From positions 17,525,501 to 17,589,500 of the forward strand of contig NC_092569.1 of NCBI RefSeq assembly GCF_037975245.1: a stretch of 64,000 nucleotides of DNA, in the 5' to 3' direction. Position numbers and translations under genes: made by a program. The DNA is from Apostichopus japonicus. Its lineage: Eukaryota; Echinodermata; Holothuroidea; Aspidochirotida; Stichopodidae. Under the pieces are notes generated by a model that worked only from the letters and a program-made list of their open reading frames with translations, was not told where the DNA came from and did not search any database. The stretch's first letter is position 1; each line of letters opens with the position of its first letter. Shown here piece by piece: positions 1 to 10,871 of this stretch.

Positions 1-579
1 TTCTTAATTTGTAGCAAACACACTGGTCCTTATTTAATGAGCCAGATACTTGATATCGCAGTTTTGTATTAAAAGTGTGCTTTTGCTTGGTAAAAATACA
101 AAACGAAGATAACAAACTTCAAAGTACTATGATTTGCCCTTGTTGTTTAATGTTATTGCCCACTGTAGCTGCAGCATCGAAGAATATCGTGCGAATTTGA
201 TAGTCGTAAAATTGCAATTAGTTGCATTATCGCGAAGCCTTCTATCTGTATTAACTAAGTATACATTAATGTTTAATATTTCACATTCAATTAGTTTGCT
301 TTCCCGAACAATATCCGTTGTTTAGGTTGCTTTAAACTGTTTATTGAATACTATAATGTAAGCTAAATATTACTTTATGAAAATGTGTATCCTATTTCTA
401 TAAATCATTGGCACTCATATGAAGAGCAATTTTTATGAATTTTCTTTTATTGAGTTGGTTTCTTGTTTTTTTTTCATTTGTTGTTTTTCTACAAAATGCA
501 TCAAATTTTCTTAACTCACAGACACATTTTTCCAGATTCAGATTATTTTTCTACGCTCAAGATCCGAGCAAACCAAAAA

Positions 580-622
<43 letters not shown>

Positions 623-914
623 AAAGGGGGGGGGCTTCTGTTAGTGTCATATTAAAGCTGCATCTCTAGAGCTCTGTTACAAGTCAAAATCAGTTTAGTT
701 CACGTTTGTAACTCACTAATAAAGGTCAATTTACTGCACACAAAAAAAAAAAAACATTCTAGGAGAAGGATTTGAAATCTTGTTTTGAAAATCTTTTAGA
801 CCAAACTCAAATTCCATGCATTAAACAGAAAAATAATATATTTATGGTGGATTACATCCAGCCAATGTTATCAGATACATCGTTTGATTTTGTAATATAT
901 TCTCTATAATACAG
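1..914 (+). other. 3' part of intron 1 of gene A
   Basis: No coding exon is seen here. The stretch resembles the intron 1 sequences of genes C, D and E: an 'acacactgg' / 'aatgagcc' segment near position 20-45 and an 'atatccgttgttta' segment near 310 recur at about 33.6-33.9 kb (D) and 22.3 kb (C). It also holds an AAAT microsatellite at 576-625 followed by a G run. Exon 1 of gene A should therefore lie upstream, outside the window. Confidence 0.7.
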
Positions 915-966
915 AACTTACAGCAAAATGATGGTTTCTCAAGAAATAAGAGAAGTACTGATTCAG
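915..966 (+). CDS. Gene A exon 2 (pro-segment with furin-type site)
   Basis: Follows the acceptor 'taatacag' and ends at the donor gtaagt. It reads NLQQNDGFSRNKRSTDS in phase 0 and leaves one base for exon 3. RNKR followed by S is an R-x-K-R proprotein convertase motif. Confidence 0.8.
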
Positions 967-3900
967 GTAAGTGGGTGAATTTCTTTTGTTGAATTATTAA
1001 GTTATTACTATATGATTAACACATTCTTGATTCTACTGGAGTAAACGTGGTAAGGAAATTTGCTACGGAGGTGGGAGTGGGTGTAAGTGGGTGTAAGTGG
1101 GTGTAAGTGGGGTGTAAGTGGGGGCAGAGTCAGTACGAGCAGTGAAGCCATAACTCATGTTGTAGAAAAGAAAATAAGTTAACTTTTGTAGGAACCTATA
1201 ATAGGTGATCTTCATTTCTTTCTTTTTTGTATTTAAATAGATGCCTCCTACTTTTTCTATCAACAACCTGACTACCCTCGAGATTGTAAGGAAGTTTTTG
1301 AACGATGTGACGGGGAATCTTCAGACGGGGTCTACCTCATACAACCAGACGGATATCTTGAGCCCTTCCCTGTGTACTGTAACAACACTGTAGACGGTGG
1401 CAACTGGATGGTATGTATGGTTTTGTAAGAAATTCCCAAGATAGTGATATATTCATGCATTTCTATACAAAAAAGAAAACAAAACCGTAAGGGTCAGGTC
1501 ATGGTTGTCAGCGTTTTTGAAATATCTATAAATATCAGATGATGAGAACTATTCAGGTCAACGCATGTTTCATTGCAACAAGTCTTTAAATTATGATGTG
1601 CGTTATTTACTTGCCAGTCGTACTTTTAGAACAAAATAGCTCGTTCAACATTCAAAATAGGTCCGCACGTTGAACTTACGTTCAACTTTGTTTTCTAGAA
1701 CGTGAATCATTTCAAGATATTTTATTATAAGTAATGCTGAAATTATCAGACTTCGAACACTGCTATTACATTATGATGGTATGTATTTCTTCAATAAAAA
1801 ATCAAGTAAATCATTCAAATGTCAAAATCCTGTCATATATTCACATTCCAAAACAAACGTCCAATGCTGTACTTTAATGGATAATATAAAACTAACAGAT
1901 TATATAAGGCTGTTTGTATCGGCTACGTTTACATGTTATACACATTTGTACTATTATAGGTCTTCCAGCGTCGATTGGATGGCAGTGTCGATTTCAACCG
2001 TAACTGGGAGGATTATAAAAACGGTTTTGGCTTTCCACATCGCGAATTTTGGCTGGGTAACGAGAAACTAGCTTACATAACAAACCAGAAGGATTACGAA
2101 ATTCGATTTGACTTTGTTTCAAAAAGCGGTGATCCATATTTCGCTAAGTACAACCTCTTCCGTGTGAGCGATGAAGGAACTTTGTACAGGCTGGTGGATG
2201 TTGGAGACTACGACTCGACAAGTACATTAAGTAAGTATTCTATGTCATTAACACTGTTCTATGCTATGTTGTTTAATATAATATTTACATATAGGTTAGA
2301 TGCATAATCGATGGACGTGTATGGTAAGCCCATAGAGGGCCATGATCCATGAAATCGATATAAATTATCGAACACATTGGCATATGTCAGCTTCTTGCAG
2401 TGTCATTGAACAGCATTCTCTTATGTACGATAAATATCTAAAGATTTCCCAACAAATGACATATTCTCAAACTGATTCACACAGAGATAACAGTAACTAC
2501 TGTAAATCTTTAAACGTGTACCACAGTAAATACTGGATTGTGCTGATAAATCTGATAAGTCGGTAGCATGTGCTATTTGGATTACAGTAAGAACTGAGGA
2601 TATGTGTTATTGCAAGAAATCCAGTGGTTGCCATATGTTAGAATTACACATATCCTTAGTTCTCAATGTAATCCTAATAGCACATGCTACCTATTTATAC
2701 CACGATCCAGTTTTTACTTTGGTGCAAACTTTAAGATTTACATTAGTTACTGTGTTCTCTGTGTGTATCGGGGGGATTCTCGTGCATCATTAGCCAAGTC
2801 AAATTGTAGTATGCTGATTAGAAGAAATCGGTATCTCCCGTTAAATAAACATATATAATATTCTCGTACTCTTATTGTCACATGTCAAAGTATAAACTCG
2901 TGATGAGACAAAACTGTAATATACGAAAAGAAAATCGACATATGTCGACCTAAAATCAAGAACAAATCTCCATTAATCGTGAGTATTGCGTGGTTTACAT
3001 ATGACATAATAGTACTTTAACTCTATTGAAATATTTTGGAATTTTGAACAGTATTAAAAACAATGACATATTGTTTTAGTGTCGGTAGAAAACTTCGTAA
3101 TTTGTTTTATCACAATGTTTTTATCTTTCAGCTGTTTGCAAACGTACGTTGTATATTGTGGGACATGTCAGCTGTACAGTATGCATATAAAACATGTATA
3201 TTTAATAAAGACACATAGGCACATAAACAGGAACATTTAATCATAACAGCATGTTTGAAAGCTAACAAAGACAAACCAAGTTCCCTACGCAAGTTAGACA
3301 CTCACATTTCAGTTCACGAGCCTTTACAAATATAACTTTGACTTTCAAATGACAGATGTTAACTAAAGATATAGTTTGCCTTTAAAAGCTAGTGTTATTC
3401 CCAAAAGATGTAATATGACTAGTTATTTTATATAACGTGAATGAACACCCTCCCAATATTTTTTATTTTTTTGAACAGTAGAAACTGAAATTGTAATTAC
3501 TGAACACCTGCATATTGTGTAAAGTAAGTGCCCTCACCACTCTTGTGTATTCAGGAGTGATACGTTGGAGAGCAAGAAAAACATGGCACTAATGGCACTA
3601 TATAAAGTAAATGATTAATAGAGATTAAACATTACCTATTTTCTTCATAAATGGATTGGACTAAGTTTAAACGAAAGTTTAAGAAATAACCCATTATATT
3701 AGTAGATAGAGATATTACTTGGGTTGATTTTCGTCGAAAACACTTTGTCATTGGTCATTGTTAAAACATGTAATTAAACGTTTGGTTTATTAGCACAAGG
3801 AGCTTCTCAATGACGACTGAATAAAAGGAAGTTACATGAATGTGTACCGTCCTTATTAAATGTATGCACTTTTAGCCTTTATTAACCACATTGAAAGACC

Positions 3901-4541
3901 AAAACTATATTCAAACAAGTTTATTACATTAAACAAAAAGACCCAAGCAAGACACAAATGATAGAAATGTTACAAAAGGAGTGGTAGGTTATTGTAGGCA
4001 TCTAGATATAATCATATGTCTACCTAATTACACAATGGTTAATTCGTGAGATTGTGAAGAGGGGTACAATAAGACAAGGAAGTCCAAATCCTGATCAATT
4101 AAAACCATCAAATTGTTCACAGTTCGGCCGAATATGTAATAAAATATAAAACAAAAACCGTTGTTTCCTATGAAATTATTACGAAATAAAATTTAAAAAA
4201 TTATCCAGTCGTCCGAAATCGGGAGGTTAATATGTTTCTTCTTTATATCTAGTAATATGCTGGTTGAATAATTAATAATCTCTGTTTTCTACATCGTGTC
4301 TTTCATAACAGGTTACAATGCTTTGCCAACCAATAGAGGAATGGCTTTCTCAACAAGAGATCGTGACAATGACCTTTCTTCTACTTATCACTGCGCTAAT
4401 CATCATCGTAACGGTTGGTGGTTCAACGCTTGTTCTTATACTTATCCCAACTACCCATGGAGTACTGGTCCTCATTGGCATAACTTTCCCGGCGGTCATC
4501 ACAACATCCAATATATAGAAATAAAGATACGGCCTTTGTAA
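915..4541 (+). CDS. Gene A: secreted fibrinogen-related (FReD) lectin, 5'-partial
   Basis: Exons are 915-966, 1241-1410, 1960-2230 and 4312-4541; the signal-peptide exon lies before the window. The visible CDS is 723 bp (about 240 aa), with clean gt-ag introns in the same phases as the neighbours. Exon 2 carries a furin-type RNKR site. Exon 3 gives the FReD start (PRDCKEVFERCDGE, VYCNNTVDGG). Exon 4 gives FWLGNEKLAYITNQKDYEIR. Exon 5 gives the calcium motif DRDND and the pocket disulfide region HCANHHRNGWWFNAC. It ends in IKIRPL where most copies have MKIRP. FReDs of this kind (ficolin, tachylectin 5) bind acetylated sugars; sugar binding here is inferred from the family. No disabling change is seen. 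Confidence 0.85.
1241..1410 (+). CDS. Gene A exon 3 (FReD N-terminal part)
   Basis: 170 bp after 'tttaaatag', donor gtatgt. Encodes DASYFFYQQPDYPRDC at the start and CNNTVDGGNWM at the end. It has R in VFERCDGE, where A's relatives mostly have Q. The N-N-T triplet is an N-glycosylation sequon. Confidence 0.88.
1960..2230 (+). CDS. Gene A exon 4 (FReD core)
   Basis: 271 bp after 'ctattatag', donor gtaagt. Begins VFQRRLDGSVDFNRNW where the other genes begin with VIQRR or IIQRR. Contains GFGFPHREFWLGNEKLAY and ends YDSTSTL plus one base of the next codon. Confidence 0.88.
2455..2790. mobile_element. Foldback / MITE-like inverted repeat in gene A intron 4
   Basis: The left arm (about 2455-2606) and right arm (about 2647-2790) are imperfect reverse complements around a loop of about 40 bp. 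The inner 44 bp pair well: 'gtagcatgtgctatt' on the left matches 'aatagcacatgctac' on the right. Matching continues outward through 'gatccag' and 'agatttaca'. This is the structure of a non-autonomous foldback element. I found no clear target-site duplication and no second copy. Confidence 0.65.
4312..4541 (+). CDS. Gene A exon 5 (calcium loop, ligand pocket, C-terminus)
   Basis: Follows 'cataacag'. Encodes GMAFSTRDRDND, then a Cys pair with 12 residues between (HC...WWFNAC), then YPNYPWSTGPHWHNFPGG and IKIRPL-stop (TAA). Confidence 0.88.
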
Positions 4542-4735
4542 TGCAACAATATTCAATACGGTAAAAACTAGAACAAAAGCCAACAATCAGTTTGTACTAA
4601 AATTACGAGATGTCAAAGGTCACGGGCTATTATAGACAGTGAAAACAAGAAATTTCAAGAAACCTTACCTCCATCCTCCAGCTGACAAGACATGTGTAGG
4701 TGGTCTAGACTTTAAGAAAATATTATCTTCAAACA

Positions 4736-4741
4736 AATAAA
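4736..4741 (+). promoter_or_regulatory. Candidate poly(A) signal of gene A
   Basis: AATAAA about 195 bp after the gene A stop. Another AATAAA-bearing A-rich stretch follows near 4815. Confidence 0.4.
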
Positions 4742-5874
4742 TGATTTTCGATTGATATTCTCTTTAATATTTATATTAACTTCAATGACGATATCATGTT
4801 TTCTTTGCAAAAAAAATAAATAAAAAACATGAAATGGAGTGTTTGAAAGTCACCAAGTTTTGTTTCCATGAATGCATTTATAATTTTTCTCTTTGAATTG
4901 TTTGTATTGATGAAGCTTGTTTTAAAATCATTTCACAATAAGGATAATTATAAACCAGATTTAAAAACAAAAGTCAAAATAAAAGCTTTTCAGCTGATGT
5001 TCTTATATCAACATTTAGGTAAAAACCGATGGGTGTAGTTCCTTCGTATCATTACTGAAATGAAATGATTATCATGAAATAACTATTGACGAATAACGTT
5101 TTACAATACTACAATAAAATTGATTCAAGACTAGCATAATGTTTGTAAACTCTCATGATTACCCTACAATGTAATCATTACAATGCGTGGTGGGTGGATG
5201 CGGGGGAGGGGGGAGGTGAGGAGAGGGAGAATTATGTAAACTGGACGTTATAAGCGAGAGGCTATACGGAGAAAATACAGAAGGCATTGCATTGAATTGT
5301 ATTCTTTCTTGAGTTTCTTCTTTGTCCACTTTTGTTAACAGATAATCCTCAATACGTCTGTATAAACTTAAAATAAGTTTCTTTGAGTAAGATCTGTTAA
5401 GGGCAAAATCTTTTTGTTCTAAAGATTACTTTTTGAAGTTTAAAAAAGGATGACTATAGACACGTCAAATGGTAAAAACCATTAGATGCATACCTATAAT
5501 GCCCATGTCGTATTTCTATGCCACTTTTAATTTTGAGAGATATCCTTGTAAACACCTGAACAGAATCAAATAAAGTGGCTGCATTTCTTACCACAAAAAC
5601 ACATTGTTTCGATAGAACAGAAAACATAACAGGAAAATACATCGTATGGCCTCAAATGACATTTTACAACGATTAAATTGCAAAAAGTTCAAGAACAATT
5701 AGGATTGAATGTCCAATGTTATTTGCCGGATTAGTTCATAAGAGCCCTCGTATCTCCATTAAGTTAGATGTTCCGATCAGGTTGTGATCATCGTTACAAA
5801 CATATTCTTGACAAACTGTTTGGAGATGGAAAAAAATTATAACAAAAATATACAGCCCTCTTAATTTGAGCCTA

Positions 5875-6220
5875 CTGACTATAGATTCCATTGTGAAAGT
5901 ACTCACGATTACAAGGTAAAACTTTATTGTTTTATCGGTACGCACATTTGATTACTCGGTACCGCACATTGGATTGATCGGTACGCATATTCGATTGATC
6001 GGTACCGCACATTCGATTGATCGGTAACGCACATTAGATTGATCGGTACGCATATTCGATTGATCAGTACCGCACATTCGATTGATCGGTAACGCACATT
6101 AGATTGATCGGTACGCATATTCGATTGATCAGTACCGCACATTCGATTGATCGGTAACGCACATTCTGACTATAGATTCCATTGAGAAAGTACTGGCGAT
6201 TACATGGTATAGTTTTATTG
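5875..6220. repeat. Minisatellite nested in a direct repeat of about 55 bp
   Basis: A unit of about 21 bp of the form cgcacattcgattgatcggta is repeated about 11 times (5936-6165) with variants (cgcatattcg, acgcacattag). A higher-order period of about 65 bp is visible between 6061 and 6126. The array is flanked by near-identical copies of 'ctgactatagattccattg' and following sequence, at 5875-5930 and 6166-6220. Confidence 0.85.
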
Positions 6221-6485
6221 TAACGTTGGCCCTTTCAATGTTCCTAATACAATCTTTACCCCTTCCCCTTCCCCAGCTTATATGAAAAATAATTGTGTGC
6301 AATAATCTACATGTGACGATATATCTGCCAAATGAGCTGTATTACAAAGCAAGCTTTGATTATCCTATTTATGACTCCCACCTTCTTGCCTCATTCTACA
6401 GGATTGGTTAAATTGAAATACGACTTTTTTATTTTTTATTTAATCGCCTTAGATCTCAAAATTGAGAAGTTGGTTGCATTGTTAA

Positions 6486-6570
6486 AATAATAATAATAAA
6501 CATAACAGTAATAAGTAATATTCATATAGCGCATAATCAGCAAAGCATGCTTAAAGCGCTTTACGAATGT
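6486..6570. repeat. Dispersed repeat with (AAT)n and TATAGCGC ... GCGCTTTAC
   Basis: An AAT-rich run, then 'catatagcgc', a spacer, and 'aaagcgctttacgaa'. The same architecture is found at 18010-18085. From memory this resembles a repeat widespread in marine invertebrate genomes, perhaps the tail of a short interspersed element. The family name is not certain. Confidence 0.5.
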
Positions 6571-9500
6571 AAAACCTAAAAACAAATAGTAACAAAAACC
6601 AAAATATTAAATATATAGAACCAATAAGGCAAAAAAATGTAAAAGTCAATAGCAACAATATAACTTAACAAAGCAACAATATAACGTTACAAACATATCC
6701 TTTAGTAGCAGCCGCGCAGAGGCTATAAGTAAAGTCTTAACATCCCAGCAATATGCGTTCCTTTTTTTGGGGGAGGGGTGCGGAGGAGGAGGGGGATTAG
6801 GTTGTTTGATTTCTTGCAACCTGTAAATCGATATCGATAGTTAAATATGAAAGCAGTCTGAACTATTCCTTGGAAGTATTTTCCGTGATTTGTTTTTTTA
6901 TTTTTTTTTATTTGGTAGTGTTTGGTAACATTCCCATAACAATGATAAAACTGTAACAGTACCTAATGTATGTAACTATATTAGCAACAAGCATGGTTTG
7001 TACCCTAACCATGAAAATTATTCAAAGGAAAGTGAGATTTTTACCTACGTGTGATATGACAACAGCATACGTCGCATTATGAACCATTATAACATTTTAC
7101 GCCCCGATACCTTCCTCTGCATGTTTAAGGTGTGCTCCGTGAAGTTGGTGATCAAACGCATCCCTATACATGACTGCAAATTAAAGATACTTTTTTTACC
7201 AAACTGCCAACGCCAGAAGATCTCTAATTTTATTTTGCACAAATGTTAAACGAATATTCTTATTTTAAATATCCTAATAATAACCTAATCAGAGATTTTC
7301 AGTTTCCCATCCACGTTTGTTTTTACCATAAAGTGTGATGTCTAAATTTTGTTGGTAAATTACTATTATTATATCTACATTAACAAGACTGGATCAGGAA
7401 TATTAGAAAGGTGGAAATGTTAGCCTTAGGCTTGTTCAAACGGATACCCATGTGTGAAAGGATGCTGTGTAGTGGTTCTCCTAAGAAGTAAACACATTTT
7501 AGCCGTCAAATTATGGAATCTGAAACATGTTTAGACTATAAATTAGGTATGAATTATTAAGTCTCAAGTCGCAAAATGGTTTTTATAAAAGTTAACAATT
7601 GGGGAGTGGGTGTTAATCCTCAGCACCCGTTCTGGACTGATGACTTTATAATATGCAAACAATAACATCAAGGTAGCAAGATTGCTAGAACACAAGCTTG
7701 CACAAAAGAAAAGAAAGAATCCTTCATCGATATTAGCAATCCCTGACTGCAGCTAAACAGTGTTATTTGTTATCATAATTAAATAAAACAATATATTCGG
7801 TTGGCTACGTTGCCAAGTTGTTTAAGCTGAAAAAAATTGCACAGCGAACCATCGACTAGGAAACATCAGCAGATTTATATAAACAAACAGAAATGTAACT
7901 ACTTCCTACAAGACCTGATTTGATTCGTGTTGTGTGTAGTAATAGTTTCCTGTTTTGCAGCACCTGACCGATTTACATTCGAATTAAGATAACACTTGAT
8001 CTGAGCATCTGAAAACTCAGTACGTTTGAAACAGTATACATTATAAACTGTAGTGTTTAAGCTGTGGTATCGTATGTACATTCACAATACATGTCAGTGT
8101 TACAAAAGTTATCCCAGTCGTAAAAAAATGATTGAATGCACAGCGAGTGATAAATACAACTATAAAGCATCATACCTTTTTCAATATGTAAATAAGTAAG
8201 TAGTTTCACATAGTGGCACCGCCCCAATTTTTATGGGTGGTGGTGGGGTGAGGGATAAGTTTTTACGTTGAGGTATTCCTTCGATTTTGAGAAATGTTGA
8301 TAAAATAGAGGGTATTCATACGCATACTTACGGCTATTTTTTGCAACGTTTGAAACAATGTTGAAGAGGTTTCGACTGTTTACGTTGTATCGCAAGTCCA
8401 TGCCATATTTAGGTACTGTACAGTGCCACTGTAAATTGTATAATTTCTGCCTGCTTAATGAGGGGTGAGGAGGAGACGTGGAGAATGAGTCGCAGATGGT
8501 TTTTTTATGGGTACTAAAACACTCTGCTTTGCAATAATCAATGTATTTAATTATTATTGTTACAGCATACAGGCCGTTGCGTGGCATGGAATATTATTCA
8601 CTCTAACAACTTAGAAGAGTTTTTGAACGGACCTAAGGAAAATAAAAAAATATATTTAGACAAAATAAATCGTTCTTACTTAAAAAAGTTTGGCGGCTGG
8701 TGCAATAGTAAAATATAATATTCCCTCGGTATCTAAATCAGATAAACAAATGTAATGGTATTATATGTTATTATGTATGGGAGTTATTTACAGAAACAAA
8801 CGTAGACTCTGAACGCTGAACCACTCAGGAGATTGCTCTCTGTGAGACTAATAAATGAAGGAACACCTAACATATGTATGTTGGAAGACATTCGTCAAAC
8901 ATTCATCTCTAGATCATATATCTAAGTGATGATTGGAGCTTACTGTATTAATGATATAGTCTCTAAATGAAGCAATACGTATAACCATATGTAGAGGTAC
9001 GATGAGGGTGAGGGGAGGTGGTTTTGCTCTTCGAGGGTTTCGAAACAAGTTCGTTCAATTCCATGGTTACGTTGCAGTGATGATGCAAAGGAAAACGAAG
9101 TAAGTTTTCACTCACTATATGCCAAAGTTTTTTCTCCTGTGTCGAATAGGGACATTAAGTGTCGCTCCCTGTGCAGGAATAGTGCGACAAGTATACGGCT
9201 GCCTCTTAATTTTCTGAGCAGTTAAGTTTCGACAAGGGGCTTGATGTAATCACTGGCTTTGATTCAGTTGATCACATTGATATTTTGCCATATTAGCTGA
9301 AGATAACAAATTATTTAGGATATATTTCATAGTCTAATGAATATAAATAAAACAGTGTGCAGTAAATATTAATTTGATTAGAGGATTTGCTCATATTTTA
9401 AGGTTATATTTAATAGTCTATCAAGCGTAATAAAGTTATAATAACTCTTCATATATAACCTATATAGCAGGCATACATGAACACCGATGCAATATGTAGT

Positions 9501-9759
9501 GAGTAAAATGATCTAAAATGAATGTTCAATAACATACGAAGAACAGTTCAATTCACTAGAGATGCATATTGCAAAGACGAACTATACAAAATAGTTGGTT
9601 TCATCAGTAAGGTACAATGCGATATATTCTTCTATAATCGAATTACGTAAAACGATTGCTGTTTGAAAGTAATTCTAGCGCATTTTTTCATCGATGTACG
9701 GTCGCCGTTAAATCACATCAATAAAGCAGAAAATGCAATTATGCTTTAACATTATACTG

Positions 9760-9907
9760 TATTGCACATAATGGAATTTAACATCTACGGTTGAAAGGAA
9801 AAGATTGTAATGCTACGTCATTGACAAGACACCTCTGTCGGTTTAGCGTTTGTTTTAATATCACTTCTTCTTTTGCTGTCAACCGAAAAACACCTGTCCA
9901 GGACAAG
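9760..9907 (+). promoter_or_regulatory. Conserved promoter-proximal / 5' UTR block of gene B
   Basis: Shared in order with genes C, D and E: 'atggaatttaac' and 'tctacggttg' (about 9773-9793), then TACGTCATTGACAAGACACC (about 9814-9833), then 'cacttcttctt' just before the start. TACGTCA resembles a CREB/ATF-type site. The transcription start is not known. An upstream ATG at 9791 is in frame with the signal peptide, but the matching frame is closed in gene C. Confidence 0.5.
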
Positions 9908-9979
9908 ATGCATCTTATTCTTTCATTTTGTATTTTCGGGGCCTTTGTCTCAAGTCTCCAAGTGTCAGGAAACACAATG
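9908..9979 (+). CDS. Gene B exon 1 (signal peptide)
   Basis: 24 codons, 'caag' before the ATG, ending ...SGNTM at donor gtaagt in phase 0. A short positive start, a hydrophobic core and small residues near VSSLQ fit a cleavable signal peptide. Confidence 0.85.
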
Positions 9980-10819
9980 GTAAGTCTCTTATCTGTTTGT
10001 AACATAGTAGGCTTCATATAAAAAAGAGACTTTTAATTTTCAATTATATATGTAACTTTATGGTAATTTCTTCAGGATCGGCTAAAAACTGAGTGAATCA
10101 AGTTTAATAAAAAACTGTGCGAATCTCCCTTTATCCTACGCACTTTTCTGTAATTTCGTTTTTCTTTCGGTTTTATTTCCAAACTTGTTTCATTTTCTGT
10201 TAATTGAAAATACAGAAAAATAACAAAACCAAACTAGTTCTTACTACTGAGTGTCAAACAATTAACACTTATTACTCATGGAGGAATATCAATTTAGAAT
10301 GTTGTTTTACTTTTTTGGTGGTATATTCTTGTTAAGGCTAAACAACCTATAAATATGCTCTGCTTTAATCAGTTCAACAAAATCACATCAGGAATGACGA
10401 CAGTAAGAAATATTTTTCCAGGGAAAATAATTATGTATAGAAAACATGAAATTCAACTAATTGAGCAAAACTTGGTTTGCAATTAGAATTAAGAGATTTG
10501 TAACTCTTATAAAAGGCAAACGTTGTAGTAATCACATATATTGATATGCCCTTACAGTTGATGGCAAATATGTTCAGTTGTGATTGTAATAGATTTATGG
10601 CTTGAATAACAATGATCATAAAAAAAATATAAACTATGATTAATAGCATGTTAAATCAGACATCACGTTTAACCGTTTTGTGTGTGAAGAGAAGTGTGTA
10701 TTATTGTACGTATTGTCAAAAGTAAAAATTCTTAATGTAAGTAAGGAGAACATAAACGTTTTTTTTTAAATTAAGACATTACATCTAGACTACTTATTTT
10801 TCAAAATATAATGTTTTCT

Positions 10820-10871
<52 letters not shown>

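Larger units (their letters stand above)
4542..9907. other. Intergenic region A-B
   Basis: No FReD exon and no convincing gene. It contains a gene A 3' UTR candidate, a G-rich tract (about 5191-5228), the 21-bp minisatellite at 5936-6165, a dispersed repeat at 6486-6570, a second G-rich tract (about 6768-6800), and further G-rich runs near 8235 and 9001. From about 9450 on it resembles the upstream regions of genes C, D and E, ending in the promoter-proximal block of gene B. Confidence 0.6.

Noticed and set aside
4350-4586. Antisense and shifted open frames across exon 5 copies (4350-4586, 26287-26499, 37649-37870, 49052-49252, 59769-60065)
   Set aside because: They overlap true FReD exons in other frames and recur only because the exons are duplicated; no family match of their own.
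8231-8587. Minus-strand open frame of 118 codons
   Set aside because: No recognisable domain, no duplicate, low-complexity ends; likely chance.
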